A stretch of DNA of 64,000 bases from Anaerococcus urinomassiliensis (GCF_900128425.1 NZ_LT635782.1:1922214-1986213), one strand, 5' to 3'; numbered from the stretch's first letter, positions 7,591-16,033 are shown. Translations and numbers: made by a program. Notes: generated from the sequence alone by a model not told the origin.

Positions 7591-9564
7591 ATGAACAAGA
7601 CACTTAACAAATCATTAAAATCGTATAAGAAATTTTTAAAGTCATATCTCCTTAGAGGCTTTACATTTGCAGATGGAATAGATGAAAACGAAGTTAAAAA
7701 AGTAGAAGATAATAGACTAGATAAAGAGATGAGAGAAAATCTCAATGGACCAAATCCAAATGTTGGTCCACAAGGGGATAAGTCTACAGAAAATAAGGAC
7801 CTAAAGGAAGAGGCAATACTTTCACCAGGTCAAGTAGCACTAAGAAACTACTTTAGAAATCCACTTGGTGTTATTGGACTTATAATGTTTCTTGCTATAA
7901 TACTAGTTGTATTTATAGGTTCTAGAGTCCTACCTTTTAACCAATACTATTCACAAGGTAACCTTACTAATGTTGCTCCAGGTGGGGCATATATGAATTT
8001 CCCTGGTGAAATGGAAAAAGAAGGTACAAAAAAAATCTCAATGGGTAATACCTTTGCTGTTGGTCTTACAAACGAAAACAATGTTTATGTTTGGGGATCA
8101 AACAACGAAGATAATATTACATCCATACCTGATAAAGTAAAAGAAGGCCTTGCTGGCAAAGAAATCAAAGATGTGGCAGCTGGTGATAGACATATCCTTG
8201 TAGCTACAGAAGATGACCAGCTTTATGGTTGGGGTAACAACTCCTTTGACCAAACAAAGATTCCGCCAATGCAAGAAGCCCAAATCAAAGAAGAAGGTAT
8301 AGAAAAAATTGGTGCTGGTGTTCAATACTCAGCTATAGTTACCAAAAAGAAAAACCTTGTGGTTTGGGGTTCAACAATGGCCAGCCGTTTGAACTTGATT
8401 CCATCAACAGTTCAAGGCCAAGTTGAAGACTTTGATACATCACCAATCAATATGATTGTTGCAAAGACAGATGGAACAGTTCAACTTTTAGGTGTAATGG
8501 GCGCAGAAAACCAAACAGCTATGCCAAAAGAATTGGCTGATGGTTCAGTTTTTGTCAAAAAAGTTGCACTAACATCTAGCTCAGCTGCAGCCCTTGATGA
8601 CAAAGGAAAACTTTATGTTTGGGGACCATCTAGAGCTGGTATTTCTGGAAACAATGTTCCAGAATTTGAGGCTCCAATAGTAGATATCCAAGGTGGAGAT
8701 TCTACCTTTACAGCCCTTGATGAAAATGGAAAGATTTATACTTGGGGAATGGATAACTATGGTGAATTGAATGCTCCAGATGGAGAATTTGATCAAATAT
8801 ACGCATCCTACTTCAACCAATATGCAGTTGACAAAGAAGGCAAGATCAAAACTTGGGGATTAAACGGATTTAGATTTGGTTCTGATGACCAAGGTCGTGA
8901 TATTTTCACAAGACTAATCCACGGTGGTCGCATGACTATGATTATCGCCCTAATCTCTACAGTACTTCAAGTAGTTCTTGGTGTACTTATAGGTATGATT
9001 TCTGGTTTTGCTGGAGGACGTGTGGATAATATCTTGATGAGAATCTCAGAGATTATAGCATCATTCCCATTTTATCCAATGCTTATCTCTCTATCAGCAC
9101 TATTGCCACCAGGGGCTAGCCAAACCCAAAGAATTACCATGGTAATGATTCTTCTAGGTTTATTAGGTTGGACAGGACTTGCTCGTCTAGTACGTGGACA
9201 AATCCTTGCGGAACGTGAACGTGATTATATTACTGCAGCTCGTGCCCTTGGTGTTAAGAACTGGTCAATTATGATGAAACATATTTTACCAAATATCCTT
9301 TCAATCGTTATAGTAAACGCAACACTTGGATATGCTGGTAACTTACTAACAGAATCTGGTTTATCATTCCTAGGTTTTGGTGTACAAGAACCTACTCCAT
9401 CATGGGGTAATATGTTGACAGCAGCACAAAGCTCTGATGTACTAAACGTCTACTGGTGGAGATGGATATTCCCAGTACTTGCAGTATTCTTAGCATCTTT
9501 CTCTGTAAACCTTATAGGTGATGCTATGCGTGACGCTATAGACCCAAGAGCAAATGAGAGATAG
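7591..9564 (+). CDS. oppC: OppC-type permease with embedded seven-repeat RCC1-like beta-propeller
   Basis: This protein has 657 aa, about twice the usual OppC length. Residues 1-90 are a charged cytoplasmic extension and residues ~91-112 the first membrane helix. Residues ~145-425 hold seven repeats with the RCC1 signature (VYVWGSN, LYGWGNN, LVVWGS, VQLLGVM, LYVWGPS, IYTWGMD, IKTWGLN), predicting a seven-bladed propeller. From residue ~428 the normal OppC body resumes with FGSDDQGRDIFTR, five membrane helices and the EAA loop ARALGVKNWSIMMKHI. In ordinary OppC the stretch between helix 1 and the FGTD motif is short and extracytoplasmic, so the propeller should sit outside the cell near the docked binding protein. 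The reading frame is continuous and base composition is uniform, so this is a genuine fusion and not an assembly joint. Confidence 0.93.
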   Translation: MNKTLNKSLKSYKKFLKSYLLRGFTFADGIDENEVKKVEDNRLDKEMRENLNGPNPNVGPQGDKSTENKDLKEEAILSPGQVALRNYFRNPLGVIGLIMFLAIILVVFIGSRVLPFNQYYSQGNLTNVAPGGAYMNFPGEMEKEGTKKISMGNTFAVGLTNENNVYVWGSNNEDNITSIPDKVKEGLAGKEIKDVAAGDRHILVATEDDQLYGWGNNSFDQTKIPPMQEAQIKEEGIEKIGAGVQYSAIVTKKKNLVVWGSTMASRLNLIPSTVQGQVEDFDTSPINMIVAKTDGTVQLLGVMGAENQTAMPKELADGSVFVKKVALTSSSAAALDDKGKLYVWGPSRAGISGNNVPEFEAPIVDIQGGDSTFTALDENGKIYTWGMDNYGELNAPDGEFDQIYASYFNQYAVDKEGKIKTWGLNGFRFGSDDQGRDIFTRLIHGGRMTMIIALISTVLQVVLGVLIGMISGFAGGRVDNILMRISEIIASFPFYPMLISLSALLPPGASQTQRITMVMILLGLLGWTGLARLVRGQILAERERDYITAARALGVKNWSIMMKHILPNILSIVIVNATLGYAGNLLTESGLSFLGFGVQEPTPSWGNMLTAAQSSDVLNVYWWRWIFPVLAVFLASFSVNLIGDAMRDAIDPRANER

Positions 9565-9572
9565 AGGTAAAG

Positions 9573-10574
9573 ATGAGATTACTAGAAATAAATAAGCTTC
9601 ACACATATTTCTCCACAAGAAAAGGCCTAATCAAAGCTGTAAATGGCGTTTCATTTACTATCGATGAAGGAAAAACCCTTGGACTTGTAGGTGAATCTGG
9701 TTCTGGAAAAAGCCAAACAGCCATGTCTATCTTAAGGCTGTTTGAACCTAACCAAAAGATCTATGAGGGAGAAATCTTATACAAAGGCGAAGATTTAACA
9801 AAATATAGCACAAAACAAATGGAAGAAATCAGGGGAAATGAAATCTCCATGATTTTCCAAGAGCCAATGAGCTCACTAAACCCAGTATTTACTGTTGAAA
9901 AGCAAATATCAGAAGTTTTGATTCTTCACAGACATATGACTAAGGCTGAAGCAGCCAAAAGATGTGAGGAGCTCCTTGCATCTGTTAAGATTCCTAACCC
10001 ACATATTGTTGCTAAACAATATCCATTTGAACTATCAGGTGGTATGAACCAAAGGGTTATGATCGCTATGGCCCTTGCCTGTGAACCAAAGCTACTAATA
10101 GCTGACGAGCCTACAACAGCTCTAGACGTAACAATTCAAGCTCAAATCCTAAGGCTAATGAATGACCTAAAGCATAGACTTAACACATCTATCCTATTTA
10201 TCACTCACGACCTTGGGGTTATCAACCAAATGGCAGATGAAGTAGCGGTTATGTATTCTGGACAAATAGTAGAACAATCTCCAGTAGAATTTATCTTCAA
10301 AAGAGATATTACAGACTACAACCACCCATATACAGTAGCCCTACTAAACTCTATACCATCTATAACAAGTGATAAGAATGAGAGATTGGACATTATACCA
10401 GGTTCAGTACCACACCCACTAAACCTACCAAAGGGATGTAAATTTGCCGACAGATGTAAATTTGCAACAGAAAAATGTATCAATCAAATGCCTGAACTTG
10501 TTTCTGTAAATGAGAATCAAAGAATCAGATGCCATTATCCAAATAGAAAGGAAAGGGAAAATGGAAACAACTAA
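9573..10574 (+). CDS. oppD: Oligopeptide ABC transporter ATP-binding protein OppD
   Basis: This 333-aa cytoplasmic ATPase has Walker A GESGSGKSQ (near residue 40; Gln replaces the usual Thr after Ser), Q-loop IFQEPMSSLNP, signature LSGGMNQRV, Walker B LLIADEPTTALD and the H-loop THD. The C-terminal oligopeptide-transporter domain carries the conserved cysteines (CKFADRCKFATEKC, then RCHYP) that in OppD/DppD proteins bind an iron-sulphur cluster. Length is normal and there is no insertion. It starts 8 bases after oppC with GAGGTAAAG as ribosome site, and its 3' end overlaps the start of oppF by 14 bases. Confidence 0.93.
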   Translation: MRLLEINKLHTYFSTRKGLIKAVNGVSFTIDEGKTLGLVGESGSGKSQTAMSILRLFEPNQKIYEGEILYKGEDLTKYSTKQMEEIRGNEISMIFQEPMSSLNPVFTVEKQISEVLILHRHMTKAEAAKRCEELLASVKIPNPHIVAKQYPFELSGGMNQRVMIAMALACEPKLLIADEPTTALDVTIQAQILRLMNDLKHRLNTSILFITHDLGVINQMADEVAVMYSGQIVEQSPVEFIFKRDITDYNHPYTVALLNSIPSITSDKNERLDIIPGSVPHPLNLPKGCKFADRCKFATEKCINQMPELVSVNENQRIRCHYPNRKERENGNN

Positions 10575-12180
10575 CGATAAAAAGGTCTTATTCAAGATAA
10601 GAAACCTTAAAAAATATTTCCCTTTAAAAAAGAAATCTATATTTGATAAGGGACCAAGAGACTATGTTCATGCCAACGAATCTATCACAATAGATATCTA
10701 CGAAGGTGAAACCCTAGGCCTAGTTGGGGAATCTGGTTGTGGTAAATCTACATTTGGTAGAACTCTTTTACAAATCTACGAACAAACTGAAGGAACCACC
10801 CTATATTATGGCAAAACAATAGAAGATATTGCTCCAGAATATATGGGCAAAATGATTAAAAATATACCAGGCCAATATCCAAACTATGCCAAAGCAAAAG
10901 AGGAATTGGATGCTATATACACTGAGCTAGAAGGTGCCGATACTGACGAAGTACGTGCAGAAATAAACGAACGCGCTATGCTAAAACGTCACGAAATTGA
11001 AGAAAAATACACCAATATGGTAAGAATTGCCGGTGGATTACTAGCAAGTGATGACCTATCTAAGGTATCAAACCTTCTAGAAGACTATTACAAAGTCTTA
11101 AGAGAAAGAGCAGCAGTCCTACAAGACATAGAAGAATTCGAAGACAAGCTCAAAATGAGATCTCGTGATTGGGATTCCTACCACAAAGCTTTGGAAAATG
11201 ACAACAAATACAAGGAACTAACCACAAAAAGAGCAGAACTTTCAAAAAAAGTCGGCGAAAAAATAAACATAGTCGATGAATATAGACAAAGTCTAAGCTC
11301 AAAAGAAGGATTCGAAGAACTAGAAAGCCTCAAAGACAGCGGTATAGACTTATCTGAACTAAACTCAGAAGAAATGAGAAAAATGAGAAAAGACCTACAA
11401 ATGATCTTCCAAGACCCATACGGATCTTTGGATACAAAAATCACTGTAGGAAATATCATCGGTGAAGGTGTACTAGGACACGATTTATTCAAATCTAGAA
11501 AAGAAGCTGGATACAACGAATATATCCAAGAAACCATGGAAAAATGTGGACTGGCACCATACTTCCTTCACAGATATCCTCACCAATTCTCAGGTGGACA
11601 AAGACAAAGAATTGGTATAGCCAGAGCCCTTGCCCTCAAACCAAGCTTTATAGTTTGTGATGAGGCAGTAAGTGCCCTAGACGTATCAATCCAATCACAA
11701 ATTATAAACCTACTCCAAGACCTAAAAGATCAAAACAACCTAACATACCTATTCATCACCCACGACCTATCAGTAGTAAAATACATCTCTGATAGAATAG
11801 GAGTAATGTACCTTGGAGTACTAGTAGAACTTGCAGGCACAGAGCAAATCTTTGACAAACCACTACACCCATACACACAAGCTTTATTACAAGCCATCCC
11901 AAGAACTGACGTGGACCAAGGCCAAGAACTTGCTGTAATAGAAGGGGACATCCCATCAGCAGTACACCCACCAAAGGGTTGCCGTTTCCACACCAGATGT
12001 GAGTATGCTATGGACATATGTAAAACTTATGAGCCAGAACTCAAAGACTACGACAATGGCCACTTTGTAGCTTGTCACTTGATGGAAGTAAGCGAAGAAG
12101 AAAAACAAAAAGCTTACGATAAAAACAAGGAACTAAAGAAAAAACAAGAATCAAAATTAGAAGAGATGAGTGTTTTATGA
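10561..12180 (+). CDS. oppF: Oligopeptide ABC transporter ATP-binding protein OppF with long helical insertion
   Basis: This protein has 539 aa against ~310-330 for normal OppF. Walker A GESGCGKST lies near residue 56, but the Q-loop IFQDPYGSLD is only at ~284, some 175 residues further than usual. The inserted stretch (about residues 85-270) is strongly charged and helical (AKAKEELDAIYTELEG, ERAAVLQDIEEFEDKLK, LTTKRAELSKKVGEK), suggesting a coiled-coil arm projecting from the nucleotide-binding domain. The signature FSGGQRQRIG (~345), Walker B IVCDEAVSALD, H-loop THD and the C-terminal Cys segment (CRFHTRCEYAMDIC) are intact, so ATPase activity is expected. The ATG at 10561 was chosen because GGAAAGGG precedes it; an upstream ATG at 10510 lies deep inside oppD. 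Confidence 0.92.
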   Translation: METTNDKKVLFKIRNLKKYFPLKKKSIFDKGPRDYVHANESITIDIYEGETLGLVGESGCGKSTFGRTLLQIYEQTEGTTLYYGKTIEDIAPEYMGKMIKNIPGQYPNYAKAKEELDAIYTELEGADTDEVRAEINERAMLKRHEIEEKYTNMVRIAGGLLASDDLSKVSNLLEDYYKVLRERAAVLQDIEEFEDKLKMRSRDWDSYHKALENDNKYKELTTKRAELSKKVGEKINIVDEYRQSLSSKEGFEELESLKDSGIDLSELNSEEMRKMRKDLQMIFQDPYGSLDTKITVGNIIGEGVLGHDLFKSRKEAGYNEYIQETMEKCGLAPYFLHRYPHQFSGGQRQRIGIARALALKPSFIVCDEAVSALDVSIQSQIINLLQDLKDQNNLTYLFITHDLSVVKYISDRIGVMYLGVLVELAGTEQIFDKPLHPYTQALLQAIPRTDVDQGQELAVIEGDIPSAVHPPKGCRFHTRCEYAMDICKTYEPELKDYDNGHFVACHLMEVSEEEKQKAYDKNKELKKKQESKLEEMSVL

Positions 12181-12365
12181 GAAAACCAATAGATAGATTC
12201 TCTGGCAAATCCAATGACGAAATCTATCAAAAGGAATCCTTGCTAGAAGACGACAATCTAGAAAAATACGACAAACTAGCAATGTTTCTAGCAGCTCTAA
12301 AAGTACTATTCCCAGCCCTACTAATAGTAGTAGGCCCGATCTTGCTTTTTGCAATATTATTATAA
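12177..12365 (+). CDS. Small single-span membrane protein coupled to oppF
   Basis: A 62-aa protein whose ATG overlaps the oppF stop (ATGA), a sign of translational coupling. The first ~38 residues are polar and charged, and the last ~24 (LKVLFPALLIVVGPILLFAILL-like) form one hydrophobic helix reaching the C-terminus. I do not recognise a family. The coupling suggests a subunit or stabiliser of the transporter, or a membrane tether for the large ATPase insert; this is inference. It is followed within 8 bases by MITE copy 2. Confidence 0.75.
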   Translation: MRKPIDRFSGKSNDEIYQKESLLEDDNLEKYDKLAMFLAALKVLFPALLIVVGPILLFAILL

Positions 12366-12373
12366 ACGAGAAA

Positions 12374-12526
12374 GGGGCTGTTGCAAATCAATAGATATAT
12401 ATCGTTCCATCATTGGGGTGCACTCTGAGAAAATTTGAGATTTAGCCCGCCGGCTCATGGAGGCCAAATTTTCTTAGAGGGTGCCATAATGATATTGGAA
12501 CGATTTATCTATTTTGCAACAGTCCC
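12374..12526 (+). repeat. MITE copy 2 (153 bp)
   Basis: Ends GGGGCTGTTGCAAAT and its near-inverse, ATTTTGCAACAGTCCC, enclose two long complementary arms and a centre with AGCCCGCCGGCT. It is almost identical to copy 3 at 26561. It lies 8 bases after the small membrane protein gene and could form a long RNA hairpin ending that transcript. Confidence 0.9.
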
Positions 12527-12548
12527 TTTTTGTGTTGAAAAATATTTT

Positions 12549-12611
12549 TTGACATTTAAAATAAATTTTGGTACTATAAATGTAACATATTTAGTACTAA
12601 AAATGTAACAT
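12549..12611 (+). promoter_or_regulatory. Promoter with direct-repeat operator for the XRE gene
   Basis: TTGACA at 12549-12554 and TACTAT at 12572-12577 are 17 bases apart. An 18-base direct repeat (GTACTATAAATGTAACAT at 12571-12588, GTACTAAAAATGTAACAT at 12594-12611) begins within the -10 region. Centre spacing is 23 bases, about two helical turns. The placement suits autorepression by the regulator encoded next. Confidence 0.7.
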
Positions 12612-12632
12612 TTTCTATGAAAGGATAATCAC

Positions 12633-12836
12633 GTGGAAGTTCAAATAGAAAATAGAATTGCAGAATTTAGAAAGGAAAAAGGCCTATCTCAGCATAAGCT
12701 AGCAACTGCTGTTGGCCTAAAAAGAAGATCAATCATGGCCTATGAAAACAACACCATAAGCCCAACGCTTGAAACAGCCTACAAAATCTGCAAGGTCCTA
12801 GACAAAGATATCAAAGAAGTATTTATTTTTAAATAG
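12633..12836 (+). CDS. Small XRE-family HTH regulator
   Basis: This 67-aa protein consists of little more than a Cro/CI helix-turn-helix (LSQHKLATAVGLKRRSIMAYE, residues ~18-38) in the YozG-like group of short regulators. The GTG start is preceded by GAAAGGA. The gene lies 22 bases after a pair of direct repeats overlapping its own promoter, so it is probably autoregulated. It is followed after 9 bases by a gene of unknown function, with which it likely forms an operon. Confidence 0.85.
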   Translation: MEVQIENRIAEFRKEKGLSQHKLATAVGLKRRSIMAYENNTISPTLETAYKICKVLDKDIKEVFIFK

Positions 12837-12845
12837 GAGAAGACA

Positions 12846-13262
12846 ATGGGACTATTATTTAACGATAAAAATGAGATAAAAGCAAAGGTCGAAGAAAACT
12901 TTAACGATAATAAAAATTTCCTGGTGGCAATGAAACATAATGATACAAAAACAGGGCTAGCTAAACTTATGCTTAGTAGTATACTTTACATTATGGATTC
13001 TACTAGAACATTTATCCTATACTTCAGCCCAAAAGGCATATACGAAAAAGAAATAAGCAATTCAAGTAGGGGAAATTTTACCCTGTTGCCAGCTAATGAA
13101 ATAGAAGACTTTGAAATAGAAGAAAAATCTAATAAAACTATTATAAACTTCCTACACTTAGGCAAAAAGATGAGCTATGAAATTCCTTATAAGGGCAAGA
13201 TTTGCACAACTAACGAGGAAAACTTGCAAATCTTAAAGGCAAATAATTGGAATATGATTTAA
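12846..13262 (+). CDS. Hypothetical protein, possibly PH-like
   Basis: A 138-aa soluble protein without signal peptide. The central and C-terminal parts alternate short hydrophobic strands (RTFILYFSPKGIYEKEI, NFTLLPANEIEDFEIEE, TIINFLHLGKKMSYEI), the pattern of bacterial PH-like (bPH) domains. No catalytic motif is seen. It is the second gene of an operon with the small XRE regulator, with AGGAGA as ribosome site. Function unknown; the PH-like suggestion rests on strand pattern only. Confidence 0.65.
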   Translation: MGLLFNDKNEIKAKVEENFNDNKNFLVAMKHNDTKTGLAKLMLSSILYIMDSTRTFILYFSPKGIYEKEISNSSRGNFTLLPANEIEDFEIEEKSNKTIINFLHLGKKMSYEIPYKGKICTTNEENLQILKANNWNMI

Positions 13263-13357
13263 GATTCATTATTTAAAATAATATTATCATTAATAGATAG
13301 ATTTAATATGTTTAATTATAATTTGATATAATAAGTACAAAAGTATAAGGAGTTCTT

Positions 13358-14122
13358 ATGTATAAAATTGATAATTTTCTAAACAATGATGATATTGACG
13401 TAACTTACAAGATGGGTGCTTTTAGAGTTGCTGAGTACAAAAGAGACTTATCAGTTACCAAGGAAACTGCACAAAGAGAATACTTTGCCTCACAGATGGG
13501 TGTTAGGTTAAAACAACTAGTATGTGACCTAAAACAAGGCCCAGTTACTGTACAGGCGGGTTCTATGCAATGGATGATAGGAGATGTAAACGCAAGTTCT
13601 GGTATCAAAGGAGTTGGTGATCTTATAGGAAAAAGTTTGAGAAGTACAGTTACCAAGGAAACTGCTGTAAAACCAGAATACCATGGGACAGGCATGATAG
13701 TCCTAGAACCTACCTACAAATATATAATTCTTATTGATGTTGGGGCTTGGAATGGATCAATAGTTCTAGAAGATGGATATTATTTGGCAAGTGAAGCGAG
13801 TCTCCAACACAAAATAGCAACAAGAAGCTCATTTTCATCTGCTGTTGCCGGAGGAGAGGGACTATTCAACCTAAGCCTAAAAGGAGATGGTGTAGTTGCC
13901 CTTGAGTCACCAGTCGCTAGAAATGAACTAATCGAAATCGATTTAGTTGATGATGAACTAAAAATAGATGGGTCATTTGCCATAGCTTGGTCGGGATCAT
14001 TGAAATTTACAGTAGAACGCTCAACAAGTTCACTAGTGGGATCGGCAGTAAGTGGAGAAGGCTTGGTGAATGTATACAGAGGAACAGGCAAAGTTTTGAT
14101 GGCTCCTGTTGACTTTAATTAA
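13358..14122 (+). CDS. AIM24 family protein
   Basis: This 254-aa protein is rich in beta strands and Gly (GPVTVQAGSMQWMIGDV, VVALESPVARNELIEID, AIAWSGSLKFTVE). It matches the AIM24/TRAP-like beta-roll family (PF01987), whose bacterial members have no firmly established function. No signal peptide is seen. The ATG follows AAGGAG. The gene appears monocistronic: a gap of 95 bases precedes it and 97 bases follow. Base usage is like its neighbours. Confidence 0.85.
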   Translation: MYKIDNFLNNDDIDVTYKMGAFRVAEYKRDLSVTKETAQREYFASQMGVRLKQLVCDLKQGPVTVQAGSMQWMIGDVNASSGIKGVGDLIGKSLRSTVTKETAVKPEYHGTGMIVLEPTYKYIILIDVGAWNGSIVLEDGYYLASEASLQHKIATRSSFSSAVAGGEGLFNLSLKGDGVVALESPVARNELIEIDLVDDELKIDGSFAIAWSGSLKFTVERSTSSLVGSAVSGEGLVNVYRGTGKVLMAPVDFN

Positions 14123-14219
14123 AAAAAATAAAAAAAGTGTTTAGGAAATCATTTGCTGGGTATAATATAAATAAGAAAAATATATTTTTCATAAACTGAT
14201 GGAAAAGGAGGACAGTCCA

Positions 14220-14480
14220 ATGAAAAGTGAAGACTCACAGTTTGAGCTATATTTTAAGCCAGATTGTCCATATTGCTTGAAGGTGTTAAATTTCTTTAGA
14301 GAAAATGACATTGAAAAATTCCCATCATATAACATAGAAGATGCGACTTGTGGAGATGAAAATAAGAAGAAGTTAGAAGAAGTCGGAGGAAAGGTCCAGG
14401 TACCATGTCTTGTTATAGATGGTAAGGCAATGTATGAATCTGACGATATAATTGAATACGCAAAAGAAAATCTTCTTTAA
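14220..14480 (+). CDS. Glutaredoxin/GST-N-like thioredoxin-fold protein
   Basis: This 86-aa thioredoxin-fold protein has the redox motif CPYC near residue 16 (KPDCPYCLKVLNFF), a cis-Pro strand (VQVPCLVIDG) and a C-terminal SDDIIEYAKENL helix. The arrangement is typical of glutaredoxin-like proteins, which reduce disulphides or glutathione-like conjugates. The ATG at 14220 was chosen because GGAGG lies 8 bases upstream; an in-frame ATG at 14199 precedes that ribosome site. It is followed by a long apparently structured non-coding region. Confidence 0.8.
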   Translation: MKSEDSQFELYFKPDCPYCLKVLNFFRENDIEKFPSYNIEDATCGDENKKKLEEVGGKVQVPCLVIDGKAMYESDDIIEYAKENLL

Positions 14481-14499
14481 GATAAAATATGTAGCAAAA

Positions 14500-14766
14500 A
14501 TTGCTAAGAAGCCTCGGTTGAAACTTAGAGAATAAAAGAAAGTGGAGAAGTCCAATGTACACACTTCAGTTTTGATATGGCGATATGAGTAATTAAAGAA
14601 ATTTGCTTTGAAGAATATAACTAAACCCAAGCTTTTAAGATTATTATAAAAACAGGAGTCAACAATACCAGTTGATGCTAGGATAAATCGCAAAGTAAGA
14701 AATAGTCAAGACGACTTATCTAGCCCTTGTTTGGAGAATAGTTTTAATAGATGCTTGGGTTTTTTA
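14500..14766 (+). ncRNA. Putative structured leader or small RNA with terminal hairpin
   Basis: The 324-base gap before the amidase gene is not AT-only like other gaps and contains nested pairing. AACCCAAGC (14624-14632) pairs with GCTTGGGTT (14753-14761), directly followed by a T-run, so the outer stem doubles as a terminator. Inside, TCAAC (14659-14663) pairs with GTTGA (14671-14675), and GCTAGgATAA (14677-14686) pairs with TTATCTAGC (14716-14724). I could not match it to a known riboswitch, T-box, 6S, SRP, tmRNA or RNase P signature. A cis-regulatory leader of the amidase gene or an independent sRNA are both possible. Confidence 0.35.
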
Positions 14767-14804
14767 TGCTTTTATATAAAATAATTTCATTATAGGAGGG
14801 AAAA

Positions 14805-16031
14805 TTGAGTACATTAGAAAGAATAGAAAAAAATTTAAAGGACTTTGCTGCCTTTAGTGCAAGCCCAATTGAGGGTTGTACCAGGTTGCCTTTTTCAGAA
14901 GAAACCAGGGCTGGTGCGGATAAATTAAAAGAGTTAATGGAAGATGTTAAGCTTAGCGTTTTTGAAGATGGAGTAGGCAATATATTTGGTATTAGAAAGG
15001 GCAGAGATTCAACAAAACCCGCAATACTTTGTGGGTCTCATTATGATTCTGTTTTTAATGGTGGTAACTTTGATGGTATAGCAGGAATTATGTCTGCTAT
15101 TGAAATTGCAAAGCTACTAGATGAAAATGATATAACTTTAGATAGGGATTACATAGTAGCAGCCTTTATGGATGAAGAGGGCACTAGGTTTGGTACGGGT
15201 TACTTTGGATCTAGGGCCATAATGGGTGAAGTGAGTGATGATGAAATTAATAATTTTACCGACAAAGATGGTATTTCTATTCATGAGGCTATGACTACCT
15301 ACGGTCTAAATCCAGATGATATCAAATCAGTTATATGGGATAAGGACCGCATAGGAACTTTCCTAGAGCTACACATAGAACAAGGACCAGTCCTAGATGA
15401 AAAGAAAATCGATCTTGGAATTGTAAATGGGATTGTTGGCATGGAAAGGTATATGATTATTGTAAATGGACGAGCTGACCATGCTGGAACTACTCCTATG
15501 GATATGAGAAAAGATCCGGTGGATATTGCAGCAAAGGTAATTGGGAAAATTTCTGACTTTGCCAAAGAAGCAGGTGAGGGTACTGTTGCAACAACTGGCC
15601 TAATAAATGTAAAACCTGGTGGCATGAATATAGTTGCCTCACAGGTAGAATTTTCTGTTGATATTAGGTCGATTGACAAGGATGTGGTAAGTGAAATTTA
15701 TAGTAAAATTGCAAAACTCCTAGATCAATTGACCAAAGAAGTTGGGGCTTCTTGGAAGGCTCAGAAGACCTTGGATGTAGAAGCTACTATGATGGATGAA
15801 AAATTGATTGATAAAATGGTAGATTATACAAATGATAGGGGATATTCTAATATTATCATGCCATCAGGAGCCGGCCATGATGCCCTAGTTTTTGGCAAGC
15901 ACTATCCAGCAGCCATGGTTTTTGTTCCAAGTGTAAATGGCAGAAGCCACAGCGCAGAAGAATTTACACCTTATGAATATTTTGAAAAAGGAATCAATGT
16001 CCTATATGATTTGATAGTTAATTTAGACTAA
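14805..16031 (+). CDS. M20-family Zn-dependent amidase, hydantoinase/carbamoylase type
   Basis: This 408-aa protein belongs to the carbamoylase branch of peptidase family M20 (allantoate amidohydrolase, N-carbamoyl-L-amino acid hydrolase, beta-ureidopropionase). Metal-site motifs are visible: CGSHYDSV (His/Asp), FDGIAG, MDEEGTRFG (Glu-Glu), LELHIEQGPVLD and a C-terminal PSGAGHDA with SxxGRSHS. The dimerisation or lid domain (about residues 205-320) includes GRADHAGTTPMDMRKD. It would hydrolyse a C-N bond of an N-carbamoyl or ureido compound in the cytoplasm. The TTG start is preceded 4 bases earlier by AGGAGGG. It follows a structured leader and converges on the DUF3100/M20 operon. Exact substrate is not determinable. 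Confidence 0.88.
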   Translation: MSTLERIEKNLKDFAAFSASPIEGCTRLPFSEETRAGADKLKELMEDVKLSVFEDGVGNIFGIRKGRDSTKPAILCGSHYDSVFNGGNFDGIAGIMSAIEIAKLLDENDITLDRDYIVAAFMDEEGTRFGTGYFGSRAIMGEVSDDEINNFTDKDGISIHEAMTTYGLNPDDIKSVIWDKDRIGTFLELHIEQGPVLDEKKIDLGIVNGIVGMERYMIIVNGRADHAGTTPMDMRKDPVDIAAKVIGKISDFAKEAGEGTVATTGLINVKPGGMNIVASQVEFSVDIRSIDKDVVSEIYSKIAKLLDQLTKEVGASWKAQKTLDVEATMMDEKLIDKMVDYTNDRGYSNIIMPSGAGHDALVFGKHYPAAMVFVPSVNGRSHSAEEFTPYEYFEKGINVLYDLIVNLD

Positions 16032-16033
16032 AA

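Noticed and set aside
14199..14222. ATG at 14199 as start of the glutaredoxin-like gene
   Set aside because: The GGAGG site lies after it and is placed correctly for the ATG at 14220.
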